NCBI GenBank assembly: GCA_034519525.1
Contig: JAXHOJ010000051.1
Span: 62,001 to 126,000 of the forward strand
DNA length: 64,000 bases
Origin: Gemmobacter sp034519525
GTDB lineage: Bacteria; Pseudomonadota; Alphaproteobacteria; Rhodobacterales; Rhodobacteraceae
Direction: 5' to 3'
The position numbers and the translations under genes were made by a program. This document shows, piece after piece, positions 14,876 through 25,113 of this stretch. The notes under the pieces are model-generated. The model saw only the letters and a list, made by a program, of their open reading frames with translations, ran no database searches and was not told the origin of the DNA. Each line of letters begins with the position of its first letter. Position 1 is the stretch's first letter.

Positions 14876-16645
14876 ATGCCCTACGCTTCCCGCACCATCG
14901 GTGCCGTCATTGCGGACGTGAACCGCAGCTATCTCCTCCCTGCCATCCAACGCCCCTATGTCTGGTCTTCGACCCAGATCGTCGCTTTGTTCGATTCGCT
15001 GCTGAAAGGCTATCCGATCAGCAGCTTCATGTTCTGGGCGGTCGATGAAGAGACCAAGGCCGAGGTCCGCTGCTACAAGTTCATCGAGAACTATCGGCCG
15101 GATGTGATGAACGAGCCGACCAGTGCCGAAGGGCGCCAGCTCGTCCTGGTGCTGGATGGGCAGCAGCGGCTGACCTCGCTGATGATCGGTCTTCGCGGCA
15201 CGTTTTCGGAAAAGGCCAAGGGCGCGCGCGCCAGCAATGCCGCAGCCTGGTCATCGAAGGTGCTCTATCTCGATCTGCTGAAAGATCCCGACCCGCGCAA
15301 TGCCGATGACGACGGTGAAAACGAGTTCGGCATCACCTATGGGCTCGCTTTCCACGAACGAAAACCGGCGAGCAACAATCGGCGTCACTGGTTCAAGGTC
15401 GGCTCGATGCTGGACTATGGCAGCGACGAGCGGCTGGAGGCGCTGATCGCCAAGGTGATGACCGAACTGCATCCGGGCGTTTCCACTTGGGAGCGCGAGT
15501 TGGTGGAAACGACGCTGCGTCGGTTGCATCGGGTGATCTGGCAGGACGAGGCGATCAACTTCTATACCGAACATGACCAGTCAGCGGACCGGGTTCTCGA
15601 CATCTTCGTGCGCGCCAATGACGGTGGCACCAAGCTGTCAAAGGCAGATCTGCTGATGTCGATGATCACCTCAAAATGGTCGAGCGGTTCGGCGCGGGAA
15701 CATATCGGCGGCTTTGTCGATTTCATCAACAAGGGTCTGGGCGCGCCGAACAAGGTGACGCGCGATCTGGTGCTTAAGGCCTGCCTCGTCGTCTGCGATT
15801 ACGATGTCGTCTACAACGTGAAGAACTTCACCACCGAGGCCATCGCCGAGATCGAGCGCAACTGGGTGCCGATCAAGAATGCGATCGAGAATACCTTCCG
15901 GCTGCTGAACCGTCACGGCATCACCGGCGAAAATCTTGGCTCGCTGAATGCGGTGCTGCCACTGGTCTATTATCTCTACAACACACCGGATTTCGATTTT
16001 CGCGGTTCCAGCGAATTTGAACGTGTGAACGCCGCTGCGATGCACCGCTGGCTGATCAACAGCCTGCTGGTCAGCGCCTTCGTCGGTCATTCGGATCAGA
16101 CGATCACCACGGCCCGCACCGCCATTCGTGATCATCTTCGCGTCGCGCGCGATTTTCCGGTGCAGAAACTGTTCGACGCCATGGCGAAGGGCGGGCGCCT
16201 GTCCCAAGTGGACGAACGCACCATCGAAGAGTTGTTCGAGATGCAATATGGCAAGCCGCGCACCTTCGTCGCGCTGTCGCTGCTTTATCAGGGCATCGAC
16301 TGGAACGGATCGAACTGGCATGTCGATCACATCATCCCACAGGCCGATGCACAGAAGAACGTGCTGCGCGGCCGACACCTGCCCGAACATCGTATTCAGG
16401 AGATTCTGGGTGCCGTGAACAGCCTCGGCAACCTTCAGCTGTTGCGTGGTGACGAGAATATCGAGAAGGGCGCCATGCCGTTCCGGTCCTGGATCACCGG
16501 GCGGCGCGTCGATTTCCACGAACGGCACATGATCCCTCAACATCTGGAGCTTTGCGATGTGCTGTCGCTGCCAGAGTTCGTCCGCGAGCGTGAAAAGCTG
16601 ATCCGCAAGCGCCTGCTCGCCCTCGTCAGCGGGGTGGCGGCATGA
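14876..16645 (+). CDS. DUF262-DUF1524 protein, GmrSD/SspE-like nuclease
   Basis: A 589-aa protein. The N-terminal DUF262 domain shows LPAIQRPYVW at residue 21 and the nucleotide-hydrolysis signature LDGQQRLTSL with DGQQR at 94-98. The C-terminal DUF1524 domain has an HNH-type core HVDHIIPQADAQKN near residue 481 and NSLGNLQLLRGDENIEKG. This architecture is that of type IV enzymes such as GmrSD and of SspE, which use NTP-dependent DUF262 and a DUF1524 nuclease to attack modified or foreign DNA. Here both domains are on one chain and look intact. It is divergent from an XRE regulator and followed 51 bp later by a membrane-anchored protein on the same strand. Confidence 0.9.
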   Translation: MPYASRTIGAVIADVNRSYLLPAIQRPYVWSSTQIVALFDSLLKGYPISSFMFWAVDEETKAEVRCYKFIENYRPDVMNEPTSAEGRQLVLVLDGQQRLTSLMIGLRGTFSEKAKGARASNAAAWSSKVLYLDLLKDPDPRNADDDGENEFGITYGLAFHERKPASNNRRHWFKVGSMLDYGSDERLEALIAKVMTELHPGVSTWERELVETTLRRLHRVIWQDEAINFYTEHDQSADRVLDIFVRANDGGTKLSKADLLMSMITSKWSSGSAREHIGGFVDFINKGLGAPNKVTRDLVLKACLVVCDYDVVYNVKNFTTEAIAEIERNWVPIKNAIENTFRLLNRHGITGENLGSLNAVLPLVYYLYNTPDFDFRGSSEFERVNAAAMHRWLINSLLVSAFVGHSDQTITTARTAIRDHLRVARDFPVQKLFDAMAKGGRLSQVDERTIEELFEMQYGKPRTFVALSLLYQGIDWNGSNWHVDHIIPQADAQKNVLRGRHLPEHRIQEILGAVNSLGNLQLLRGDENIEKGAMPFRSWITGRRVDFHERHMIPQHLELCDVLSLPEFVREREKLIRKRLLALVSGVAA

Positions 16646-16696
16646 CGAAGGTGACAGCACCTCGCCGAGTCGAGGCTTGGGGGTAGGGCGCCGACA

Positions 16697-17356
16697 ATGG
16701 CTTATCTGTTCATAGGGCTGATCCTCGGCCTGGTTCTTCTCGTCGTCGGCGTGGGTTATCTCCTGCACACGTCCAAAGCGCCCAAGTTCGACCCCGAGAT
16801 GGCCGAAAAGTTCGAAGCGCTCAAAGCGGAAAAGAACACACCGCGCAAGAAGGGCGGCAAGGCTGGTGCGGGCAAAACAGTCAGGCTGGTCAATGCTGCC
16901 CCGGCGGCAGCAGCGGGTCCGTCGCGGATCGACGCCAAACTCGAACTTCTTGGTCGAGATGAGCTGAAATCCCGTTGTCTCGCGCTTCTCGATGCGGCGG
17001 CGATGGAGCACCCCGCCGGACATGGCAAGCTGTTTGCCCGCTATGTGCTGCGGACGCAGGACGACGATCGGATCGAAATGATGTTCGAGAAAGGCGAGAA
17101 GAGCCGGGCGAACCTCTGGCTTACCTGCGATCACGCGGTTCCGCTGGTGGCCATGGGCGTTGAATTCCGCGATTACCCTGCCTCTGCGCTTTACCAGCCG
17201 ACAGAACCCGGCGGCAAACCAGTCTATGGTCGTCATTCCGCGCTGAAATCCATGCGCGACCTCGCCAATGCGGATCTCGTCCGGTTCACCATCGACCGGG
17301 TCGATCAGATGGAGATGATCCTCACGAGGCTGAAAACAGCGGACCAGGTTGCCTGA
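16697..17356 (+). CDS. membrane-anchored protein of unknown function
   Basis: A 219-aa protein with one N-terminal transmembrane helix (YLFIGLILGLVLLVVGVGYLL), a basic, Ala/Lys-rich linker (residues about 45-80) and a globular C-terminal domain of about 130 residues (KSRCLALLDAAAMEHPAGHGKLFARYVLRTQDDDRIEMMFE...). No catalytic motif is recognised. It follows the DUF262-DUF1524 gene closely on the same strand and precedes the helicase gene by 283 bp, so it may belong to either. It could tether a nuclease complex to the membrane, but this is inference from position only. Confidence 0.65.
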   Translation: MAYLFIGLILGLVLLVVGVGYLLHTSKAPKFDPEMAEKFEALKAEKNTPRKKGGKAGAGKTVRLVNAAPAAAAGPSRIDAKLELLGRDELKSRCLALLDAAAMEHPAGHGKLFARYVLRTQDDDRIEMMFEKGEKSRANLWLTCDHAVPLVAMGVEFRDYPASALYQPTEPGGKPVYGRHSALKSMRDLANADLVRFTIDRVDQMEMILTRLKTADQVA

Positions 17357-17398
17357 TCTGCGCCTCGGTCGTTCACAGGCTCACGGAGAGCCGATTTG

Positions 17399-17531
17399 CC
17401 GCGGGGTAGGTTGCTTGCCGGTGGGGTTGGCGGCTGGAACCTATCGGCCGCCAGCGACTCTCTCCGTGGCTTTTCTGGCTATCTGGCGACAGCCCCGCGG
17501 AAATCAGGAACGGCAGCAGAGCGGGATCGAC
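17399..17531. repeat. dispersed intergenic repeat, copy B
   Basis: The most complete copy; see copy A for shared blocks. It also shares CTGGCTAT-TGG-GA with copy C. It ends 108 bp before the helicase start, in the same orientation as copy C before its gene. Confidence 0.6.
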
Positions 17532-17639
17532 CGGCCAATAGCATTTGCGGAAACAATGGCGCAGAAGCGCCGCGTTGGGAACGAACGCACCTGGACAACA
17601 TCGCTGAAATCCCTAGCCTGGCCGATAGCTTGAGGGGTT

Positions 17640-20504
17640 ATGTTGTCCGACGTATTGCCAGACTGTCCTATCTGCCATGGTCATGCTGGTGGGCTTCGTG
17701 CACCGCGGCATGTAAGCTCCTGGACGGACCTGACTGCGTCGGAGCAGTTTGCGCTTCTGGCGCAGTTAGGTGAAGCGCTTGGTAAGGGTGCAGTCGGCTT
17801 CAGGCTGGTCACTGAACATGGGCACTTGCGGCTTTGCACTCTGGCCTCTCCTGTTCAACCCGCGCGGCTGACGACGGGTGCTGAAGATCCGCTGCTGCCT
17901 CTGCTCGCGCAGGGTATCGACGCCGCTGATAGTGTCGATCTCGCGATCGCTTTCGCGATGGACTCTGGCGTGCAACTGATCGCGCCATGGCTCCGTGATC
18001 TGCTTGACCGAGGTGGGCAGCTGCGGATCGTGGTCGGCGATTACATGGATGTCACCGAACCTGCTGCACTGTCTCGGTTGTCTGATATCGACGGGGCGCA
18101 GGTGCGGGTATTTGAGACCGGCACAGGCAGTTTCCACCCCAAAGCTTGGTTGTTCCGTGCTGCAGACCGGCAGGGGGCGGCAATCGTCGGCAGTTCCAAC
18201 TTGTCGAAGACTGCGCTTACCACCGGGATCGAATGGAACCTGCACAGCGAAAGCGCAACCGATGCTGTGGCTGTTGCCTTTGAGCGGTTGTGGTCGCATC
18301 CTCAAACCCGCGCGCTCACAAGTGACTGGATCGCCGACTACGCTCTTCGCCGTCGTGCTGCGCCTTTGACGGAGCTTGCTCAACGCATCGTTTCGGATGA
18401 GCCGGTTACACCGCCTCCTGAACCACATGCCATTCAGATGGCGGCGCTGACAGCTTTGGCTGATACCCGACAAGCGGGGCATCGTGCTGGTCTGGTCGTA
18501 TTGGCAACGGGCTTGGGAAAGACTTGGCTTGCTGCCTTCGACAGTCGATCTTTCGCGCGCGTGCTTTTTGTAGCGCACCGGGATGAAATCCTGACGCAAG
18601 CGATGGCGTCATTCCGTCGTATCCGTCCCGAGGCACGTTTTGGCCGGTTCGATGGCGCTGAAAAGAATGCAGATGCTGAAGTCCTATTCGCCTCGATCCA
18701 AACCATCGGTCGTGTCGGTCATCTCCGCCGGTTTGCGCCAGACGCCTTCGATTACATCGTGGTCGATGAATTTCACCATGCGTCAGCAGGCAGCTATCGC
18801 GGGCTGTTGGGTCATTTCACCCCACGTTTTCTGTTGGGTCTGACGGCGACGCCCGATCGTTCTGATGGCGCCGACCTGCTGACGCTGTGCGGAGACAACC
18901 TTGTCTATCGCTGTGATCTGTTCGAGGGCATCGAGGCAGGGTTGCTTGCGCCCTTCCGCTATCTCGGTGTTCCTGACGAGGTCGATTACGCGCAGATCCC
19001 CTGGCGATCAACGCAGTTCGATCCCGCCGCCCTGGAATCAGCACTGGCGACCGAGGCGCGGGCGGCTAACACGTTGGAGCAGTTTCATCGCCATCGTGAC
19101 GGGCCTGCGATCGGCTTCTGCTGTTCCGTTCGTCACGCCGAGTTCATGGCGCGCTATTTCCGCGATCATGGTTTGCGCGCGGTTGCTGTGCATTCAGGCT
19201 CTGGATCTGCCCCGCGCACAACCTCGCTGGAGCAGCTGGGTCGTGGTGAGATCGACATCCTGTTTGCTGTCGACATGTTCAACGAAGGGGTCGACGTGCC
19301 GAACATCGGCACGGTGATCATGTTGCGCCCGACAGAAAGCGTGATCCTGTGGCTGCAGCAGCTTGGCCGTGGTCTACGCCGGGTCGAGGATAAAGTGCTT
19401 CAGGTGATCGACTATATCGGCAACCACCGCATCTTCCTGACCAAGCTTCGCGCTTTGCTGGCCGCAGGGCCAGGAGATCGCTCGCTGTCGCAAAAGCTTG
19501 ACCAGGTGATAGAGGGTGCCTTGCCTTTGCCTCCCGGCTGCAGCGTGACCTACGATCTGAAGGTCATCGAAATCCTACGCGATCTCTTGCGCCCGAAGTC
19601 CGGCGCCGAAGAGATGGAGGGACAATATCGCGACTTCCGGCTACGTCACGGATTTCGACCAACAGCGGCCGAGATCGCCAATATGGGTTTCGATCCGTCA
19701 AAAAGCGGTCACGGCGGCTGGTTCGACTTCGTGCGCGACATGGGTGATGCGGTCGATGTCCGTGCCTCCACTTCGGTCGGCGATTTGCTGCGTCAGATTG
19801 AACGCGACCGTGCACTGACCCCCGAGGCGATCCGCGGGTTGCAGAGCCTGCGCGATCGGCGACCTGTGTCGGAGCAGGGTCTGGCATATTGGGCATTCAA
19901 CCCCCTTCTGCGCGTAGAAGGTGAATGGCTGCACCTCACGCGACCTGACCCAGATGGCGCAGCAGCTGCAATGGTCGCAGAGCTCGCCGACTGGCGGGCG
20001 GCGCGTCAGGTGGGGAACGAAGCTGACGAGGCAGCTGCACGTTTCATTGGAACGGGTCCGCAGCTCTGGCGCGAATACCTGCGCGAGGACATACCGCCGA
20101 TGTTCGGCGCAGCCTTCAGCCCTGGCAACTGGAATTCCGGTATCGTCCGCCTTGATCGTGATCTGATCCTGCTGACAACCTTGAAGAAGGCCAGCCTGAC
20201 CATGGGAAGCCACTATGAGGATCACTTCCTCGGTCCCGACCGGATGCAGTGGCAGAGCCAAACCCAGACGCGGCGTGATAGTCAGATCGGGCGTATGATC
20301 GAGGGCACCGAAGCTGGCAGCCGTGTGCATTTGTTTGTCCGCAACGGTAAGCTGCGCAATGGAAAAGCCGCACCATTCCTTTACTGCGGTCGTCCCAACT
20401 TCGTCAGTTGGGAAGGTGAGCGACCGATAACCGTGATCTGGCGTCTATCTGATCCTGTTCCCGCCCATCTGCGCACCAGCTTAGGGATCTTGGGCGGGGA
20501 GTAG
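17640..20504 (+). CDS. PLD-nuclease / DEAD helicase with DUF3427 tail
   Basis: A 954-aa protein. The N-terminus (CPICHG ... EHGHLRLC, residues 9-68) resembles a degenerate HIT-like domain. Residues about 90-215 form a phospholipase-D nuclease with a single HPKAW (H~165) and GSSNLS, so two chains would be needed for an HKD pair. A superfamily-2 helicase follows with Walker A ATGLGKT near 289, DEFHH near 375, LTATP and the motif-VI region QQLGRGLRR. The C-terminal DUF3427 includes GSHYEDHFL. Such proteins occur in phage-defence neighbourhoods and probably translocate on and cut foreign DNA. GAGGGG precedes the ATG. Divergence of the reading frame from its neighbours is not seen; the gene looks intact. 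Confidence 0.88.
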   Translation: MLSDVLPDCPICHGHAGGLRAPRHVSSWTDLTASEQFALLAQLGEALGKGAVGFRLVTEHGHLRLCTLASPVQPARLTTGAEDPLLPLLAQGIDAADSVDLAIAFAMDSGVQLIAPWLRDLLDRGGQLRIVVGDYMDVTEPAALSRLSDIDGAQVRVFETGTGSFHPKAWLFRAADRQGAAIVGSSNLSKTALTTGIEWNLHSESATDAVAVAFERLWSHPQTRALTSDWIADYALRRRAAPLTELAQRIVSDEPVTPPPEPHAIQMAALTALADTRQAGHRAGLVVLATGLGKTWLAAFDSRSFARVLFVAHRDEILTQAMASFRRIRPEARFGRFDGAEKNADAEVLFASIQTIGRVGHLRRFAPDAFDYIVVDEFHHASAGSYRGLLGHFTPRFLLGLTATPDRSDGADLLTLCGDNLVYRCDLFEGIEAGLLAPFRYLGVPDEVDYAQIPWRSTQFDPAALESALATEARAANTLEQFHRHRDGPAIGFCCSVRHAEFMARYFRDHGLRAVAVHSGSGSAPRTTSLEQLGRGEIDILFAVDMFNEGVDVPNIGTVIMLRPTESVILWLQQLGRGLRRVEDKVLQVIDYIGNHRIFLTKLRALLAAGPGDRSLSQKLDQVIEGALPLPPGCSVTYDLKVIEILRDLLRPKSGAEEMEGQYRDFRLRHGFRPTAAEIANMGFDPSKSGHGGWFDFVRDMGDAVDVRASTSVGDLLRQIERDRALTPEAIRGLQSLRDRRPVSEQGLAYWAFNPLLRVEGEWLHLTRPDPDGAAAAMVAELADWRAARQVGNEADEAAARFIGTGPQLWREYLREDIPPMFGAAFSPGNWNSGIVRLDRDLILLTTLKKASLTMGSHYEDHFLGPDRMQWQSQTQTRRDSQIGRMIEGTEAGSRVHLFVRNGKLRNGKAAPFLYCGRPNFVSWEGERPITVIWRLSDPVPAHLRTSLGILGGE

Positions 20505-20580
20505 TCGTCCATCGGTCAGAAGCATTCGTGATCTGTATAGGCGCGACGAGAGCCGTTCTGTTGCGGTGAATGGTTGTTTC

Positions 20581-20682
20581 CTGGTGTAGGAGGGGGGCGG
20601 GAGTTGTGGCAGCGAGCGGCTCCCTCCGGGGCTCTCCTGGCTATTTGGTGATGGCGCTACAAAATTGGGGAACGGCATGACC
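20581..20682. repeat. dispersed intergenic repeat, copy C
   Basis: The diverged third copy, sharing GCAGCGA, CTCC-TCCG-GGCT, TCTGGCTAT-like and GGGGAACGGCA blocks with copies A and B in the same order. It ends 112 bp before the next gene start, as copy B does. Confidence 0.45.
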
Positions 20683-20794
20683 TTGGGGTCCATCGGTGGA
20701 GCACGACAAAGAAAAAGTTGATCGCACCAGATTTCCTGTTGCAGGTGGTGTCGGTGTTGATGTAACTATTATCCATCAGCAAGGGGATACACAG

Positions 20795-21352
20795 ATGGCT
20801 CTCTCGAATGCAGAAAAAGTCCGCCGTTACCGCGAGCGTCAGAAAGAGAAAAAGCAGCAAGAGCTGAAGCAGCCGACGCCGCGCAGTGAAATCTTCAAGA
20901 CGCCTTTTTTCGAGTATTTTACGTATGATCACCAAATCGACTCGCAGTATGCAAACGCCCTCGAACTCGCAGGTATCCACCCGCTATACATGACGGATGA
21001 TACTGGCCCAGAGACATCGACACTTGATGACTTGGCCGATGATACGGAAGAAGGTGGTTTCAGCAATCCGTTCGGTGACTCAAAAGGCAGTTCGCTCGGA
21101 AAGGCTGAAATCCTTGTTGCCCTTCTCCTCGATTCTGCAAGTGATCTGGCCAACTGGATCAACGACTACAAGAAGTCTGAGATCAAGGCGCGACTTGCAG
21201 AGCTTGAGGATACTGAGCTGCCAGATGCTGAGACGCGCCGTCATGCCTTCGCCAAGGTCGCGGAGTTGAATAAAATGCTTGAAGATCTCGACAAGACATT
21301 CCGCTGGCCTTTGCCGGTGTGGAAACCCGACATGAAGTTCCACGACCTGTAA
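20795..21352 (+). CDS. hypothetical 185-aa protein
   Basis: It begins MALSNAEKVRRYRERQKEKKQQELKQ, a basic helical start often seen in small phage and island proteins. An acidic, Thr-rich middle follows (DDTGPETSTLDDLADDTEEGG), then a helical C-terminal half with WINDYKKSEIKARLAELED and LNKMLEDLDKTFRWPLPVWKPD. The start is set by AAGGGG about 8-12 nt upstream; an earlier in-frame Met has none. No family is assigned. Intergenic repeat C precedes it. Convergent with hsdR further right. Confidence 0.6.
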   Translation: MALSNAEKVRRYRERQKEKKQQELKQPTPRSEIFKTPFFEYFTYDHQIDSQYANALELAGIHPLYMTDDTGPETSTLDDLADDTEEGGFSNPFGDSKGSSLGKAEILVALLLDSASDLANWINDYKKSEIKARLAELEDTELPDAETRRHAFAKVAELNKMLEDLDKTFRWPLPVWKPDMKFHDL

Positions 21353-21608
21353 GATCTGGCTTACGCGCTTCTGCGTCCTAAGCCGAAGACTGCCTTGTGC
21401 GTGAAGATCATTCATCTCGCCAGCAGCAATTTCCGCAACTCAACCCTGCGACTCCTTGAACGCAAAGCGCGTTTCCAGGCCCCGTGAAGGTTTGTCCAGA
21501 TCTTGTCCCACACGCGATGCCTGTCGGCGCCGCGCTGGTCAAGCACGCCCGCCGCTATCCCTAACCGTCAATCTCTACACTGCTCAAAACAACCCAAAGG
21601 ATATACAC

Positions 21609-22028
21609 ATGACCGACGTTATCATTGAAATGAAGACCGCCATCATGCTCGACCGCGATGACTGCGACGAGCTGAGCGATTTTGATTTCACCGCTTCGTC
21701 TTCTACCACGTTGCAGAAAACCGCGTTCCGCGAGTTCCTCGACACCACCATCACGGAAAGCGTTTCCTTCGGTCAAGACGGCGAAGACGCCAACTTTGAA
21801 GACTATCAGTTCAGCCCGCGCGACTACCTCACCTGTGGTGGTCCATTCGGTGCGCTGACCGATGCGGCGGCCGCCTGGACTGACGACATCGCCGAAGAGG
21901 ATGATCCGATTGACGCAATGAACTGCCTGCGTGCCGATCTCGAAGATTATCTCTCCCACCTGAATAAGGTGCTCAGCCTGTTCAACCGCTATCGCTACCG
22001 TGATGTGGTCCCGTCGAAAGCTGCATGA
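21609..22028 (+). CDS. strongly acidic small protein, function unknown
   Basis: A 139-aa protein with 30 Asp/Glu and only 11 Lys/Arg, net charge about -19, rich in DD, ED and DE pairs spread over the chain. AAAGGA precedes the ATG. There is no enzyme motif. The size, charge and aromatic residues spaced among acids (FDF, NFEDYQFSPRDY) recall DNA-mimic proteins such as Ocr or ArdA, which block type I restriction enzymes. It ends 127 bp from the convergent hsdR gene. The mimic idea is inference; a plain acidic structural protein is equally compatible. Confidence 0.6.
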   Translation: MTDVIIEMKTAIMLDRDDCDELSDFDFTASSSTTLQKTAFREFLDTTITESVSFGQDGEDANFEDYQFSPRDYLTCGGPFGALTDAAAAWTDDIAEEDDPIDAMNCLRADLEDYLSHLNKVLSLFNRYRYRDVVPSKAA

Positions 22029-22154
22029 CTTGAACCGCGGCCTTGTCAGACCGGCGCATATTGCGCCGGCCTGCTCCAAAGTCGGCGGGTCATTCTGATC
22101 TGCGAACATCTTCAGGGCGTCTGTCGCTCGGACGGTATTCGTGCGAGAATGAAC

Positions 22155-25113
22155 TCACATCCGCGCCTGTCGCTGTGCCCGCTTGAAGAAGTGTCGAGTT
22201 GCCTGTTCACGCGCCTCCTTGTCGGTCATTACGATGTTCCGCATTTCGTTATCCTGCTGGAACATCTTGATCATGCCTTGGAAGAAGGCCCGCGAGAACA
22301 CATTGTAGACCACGTCTGCCGGGTTGTTGCGGATCATCTCGGTCATGTCGTCGTCCATGATGTCGCGCGTCACGCGTTCAAAGCGCAGAAAATCATCCCG
22401 TGAAAACTTGGTGCCATTCCGCTCGTTGAACGAGTCGATGATCTCTGACAGCGACCGTTCTTCTTCCTCGGTATAGGCATTCGCGCCGAATTCGGTGATG
22501 GGCTTCAGCATCGCGGTTTCACCGGGTGACAGCGATGCACTGCCTTCCTCGCCCTTTTGCAACCTGAACGCGGTCAGGTTCAGCATGTCATCGGCGATGG
22601 TGATGTCGGCGGGCACTTCGCGCGAGGGCAGAAGGCGCGACAGCCAGGAAGAATAGGCGTAGAGCTTTTCCAGCCAGGCATCATTCAGCGAGACAACCTG
22701 CGCGACGAAGGCGTAGAAGCGCTGGAAGCTCTGCAGCAACTGCCGGAACTCTTCTTTCTGCGCCTCGTCCTCGTCCAGTTCGAAACGTCCGACGGCAAGC
22801 CGCACTGTGCCTTCAAGCGCCAGCCGATCCTGCGTGTTCAGATCTCCCTGGAAGAAACGACCAGCAAAGCGTTCAACCTCCTCGCGGTTGATGTAGGTCG
22901 CGGTCGAAATTCGCTGTTCCAGATCATAGATCTGGTTCAGGTCGGTGCGTTCTTCCAGCGCCGTCGCCTCGAAGAACGGCGCGAAGGCATCCTTGATCTC
23001 CTCCATCGTGTTCTGGAAATCGAGAACGAAGGTCCGCGTCTTGTCAGGGAAGGTTCGGTTCAGACGTGCAAGGGTCTGAACCGCTTGCAACCCTGCAAGT
23101 TTCTTGTCGACATACATCGCAACCAGCTTCGGCTGGTCGAAGCCAGTCTGGTATTTCTCGGCAACCACCAGGATCTGATAGGCGTCGGTATCGAACTTCT
23201 TCGGCAGTTCGGTTTCTGCAAAGCCGTTCGCCGCAGCCTCGGTCCAGACGTTGCCATCCACCTCCAGATCGCCGGAAAACGCCACAAGTGCCTTGAGGTC
23301 GCTATAGCCCTTTGCCGCGATATACCCGTTCAAGCGCTGCCAGTAGCGCAACGCATGTTCGCGGCTTTGGGTCACGACCATCGCCTTCGCCTGTCCGGAC
23401 AGTTCAGCGGCGACATGGCGGCGGAAATGTTCAACGATCACCTCGACCTTCTGGTCGATTGCCGTCGGATGCAGCGAGGCATAGCGCGCTACACGCGACT
23501 GCGCACGGCGCCCTTTGAAGGCCGGGTCGTCCTCGATGGCCTTTTCCAGCTGATAGTAAGCCTTGTAGGTCATGTAGTTCTGAAGCACGTCCAGAATGAA
23601 CCCCTCCTCGATCGCCTGTCGCATCGAATAGAGGTGGAAGGGATGCGGCTTGCCGTCGCTGCCGATCCGGCCAAACCGTTCCAGCGTCACGTTCCTCGGC
23701 GTCGCAGTGAAGGCGAGGAAGGAGATGTTCTTCTGCGGTCCGCGCGCTTTCTGGAACGCCAGCACCATGTCCTCGATCTCGTCAGACCCCTGATCGTCGC
23801 GGGTCAGCGCATCGGTCATCGCCTGTGCCGCCTTACCCGATTGCGACGAATGTGCCTCGTCGATGATCACCACGAAGTTCTTGCCTGCCTGACCGGAGAT
23901 CGCCGCCAGATGCTCGGTGCCGAACTTCTGGATCGTGGTGATGATGATGCGCGCGCCTTTCAGGATCGCGTCCTTCAGATCGCGCGAGGTGCCGTCGATC
24001 TTGCGCACCACGCCATCGGTCTGGGCGAAGCCGCCGATGGTGTTCTGCAACTGCCGGTCCAGAACCAGACGGTCGGTGACGATGATCGCGGTGTCAAAGA
24101 TCGCACGGTCGTTGTCGTCATGCTGGTTGATGATCTGATGCGCAGTCCAGGCGATGGTATTCGACTTGCCAGAGCCCGCGCTGTGCTGGATCAGGTAGTT
24201 TCGCCCCGCCCCATGTGCCTTGGCATCCGCCAGCAGCTTGCGCACGGCATCGAATTGCTGGAAGCGCGGAAAAATCAGCACCTCGCGGCCGCCGCTGCGG
24301 TCAAGGTGGATAAACCGGCCGATCAGATCCAGCAGCACCTCACGCGAAAACACAGCGCGACCCTCTGGCAGATCCTTGTAAAGATAGGCGACACGGTTTT
24401 CAGCGGGCACATCGGGGTTGCCGGCGCCGCCATCACGACCACGGTTGAAGGGCAGGAAGCGGGTCTTGCCGTTCATCAGCCGCGTGGTCATCGACACATT
24501 GTCCTGATCCACCGCGAAATGCACGATGGCGCCGCGCTTGAAGGTCAACAGCGGCTCGCCCGCCGCACTGCGATCCTTGCGATACTGGGTCTCGGCGTGC
24601 TTGATGTTCTGCCCGGTCAGCAGGTTCTTCACCTCCAGCGTCGCCACCGGAATGCCGTTCACGAAGGTCACAAGGTCAATCGCGTTGCGGTTTTTCGCGC
24701 TGTAGCTGACCTGACGCATCACCGACAGGATATTCGCCTGATACAGCCGCACCAGATCGGGGTTCAGGTTTGACGCCGGTTTGAAGAAGCACAGCGCGAA
24801 GCGGATGTTCGGCACTAGCTTCAGCCCCTCGCGCAACACGGCATGGGTGGGATTGTCGCGCAGCGCCTTGTCGAGCCGTTTGAGCAGCTCTGCCTCGGCT
24901 TGCGCGCTATAATGGTCTTCAAGCGTTCTGCCACGCCTCGGGTTGCGTGGTTTTCAGAAAGCGGAACAGCAGGCCGGTATCCAGCGCGATGGCGACATCG
25001 TAATGCTGCGCGCAATCGCGTTCGAGATAGCCGAGACCGCCGGTCAGACAGGCGGTGATATGTTCCTCGAACACGGCTTCGCGGTGGATGTCGGCGGTGC
25101 TGTGGCTGGTCAC
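22155..25113 (-). pseudogene. hsdR: type I restriction subunit R, one frameshift
   Basis: HsdR cuts DNA after ATP-driven translocation in the HsdR2M2S1 complex. The nuclease core is IDLVTFVNGIPVATLEVKN (D...ExK), and the motor has Walker A SAGSGKSN, DEAH (IIDEAHSSQSG) and FTATP, all intact in the 894-aa main frame. The true N-terminus (TSHSTADIHREAVFEEHITACLTG) starts at GTG 25113, overlapping the hsdS stop, but shifts frame near 24924, where one extra base separates ...EAWQ from LEDHYSAQAEAELLKRL. The total length would be about 985 aa. Without repair the frame stops after 64 residues. This could be a sequencing indel, a phase-variable or recent inactivation, or allow re-initiation downstream. 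Confidence 0.85.

Noticed and set aside
22557..24773. 738-codon open frame on the plus strand across hsdR
   Set aside because: It is the mirror of the hsdR frame in GC-rich DNA; the opposite strand has all HsdR motifs.
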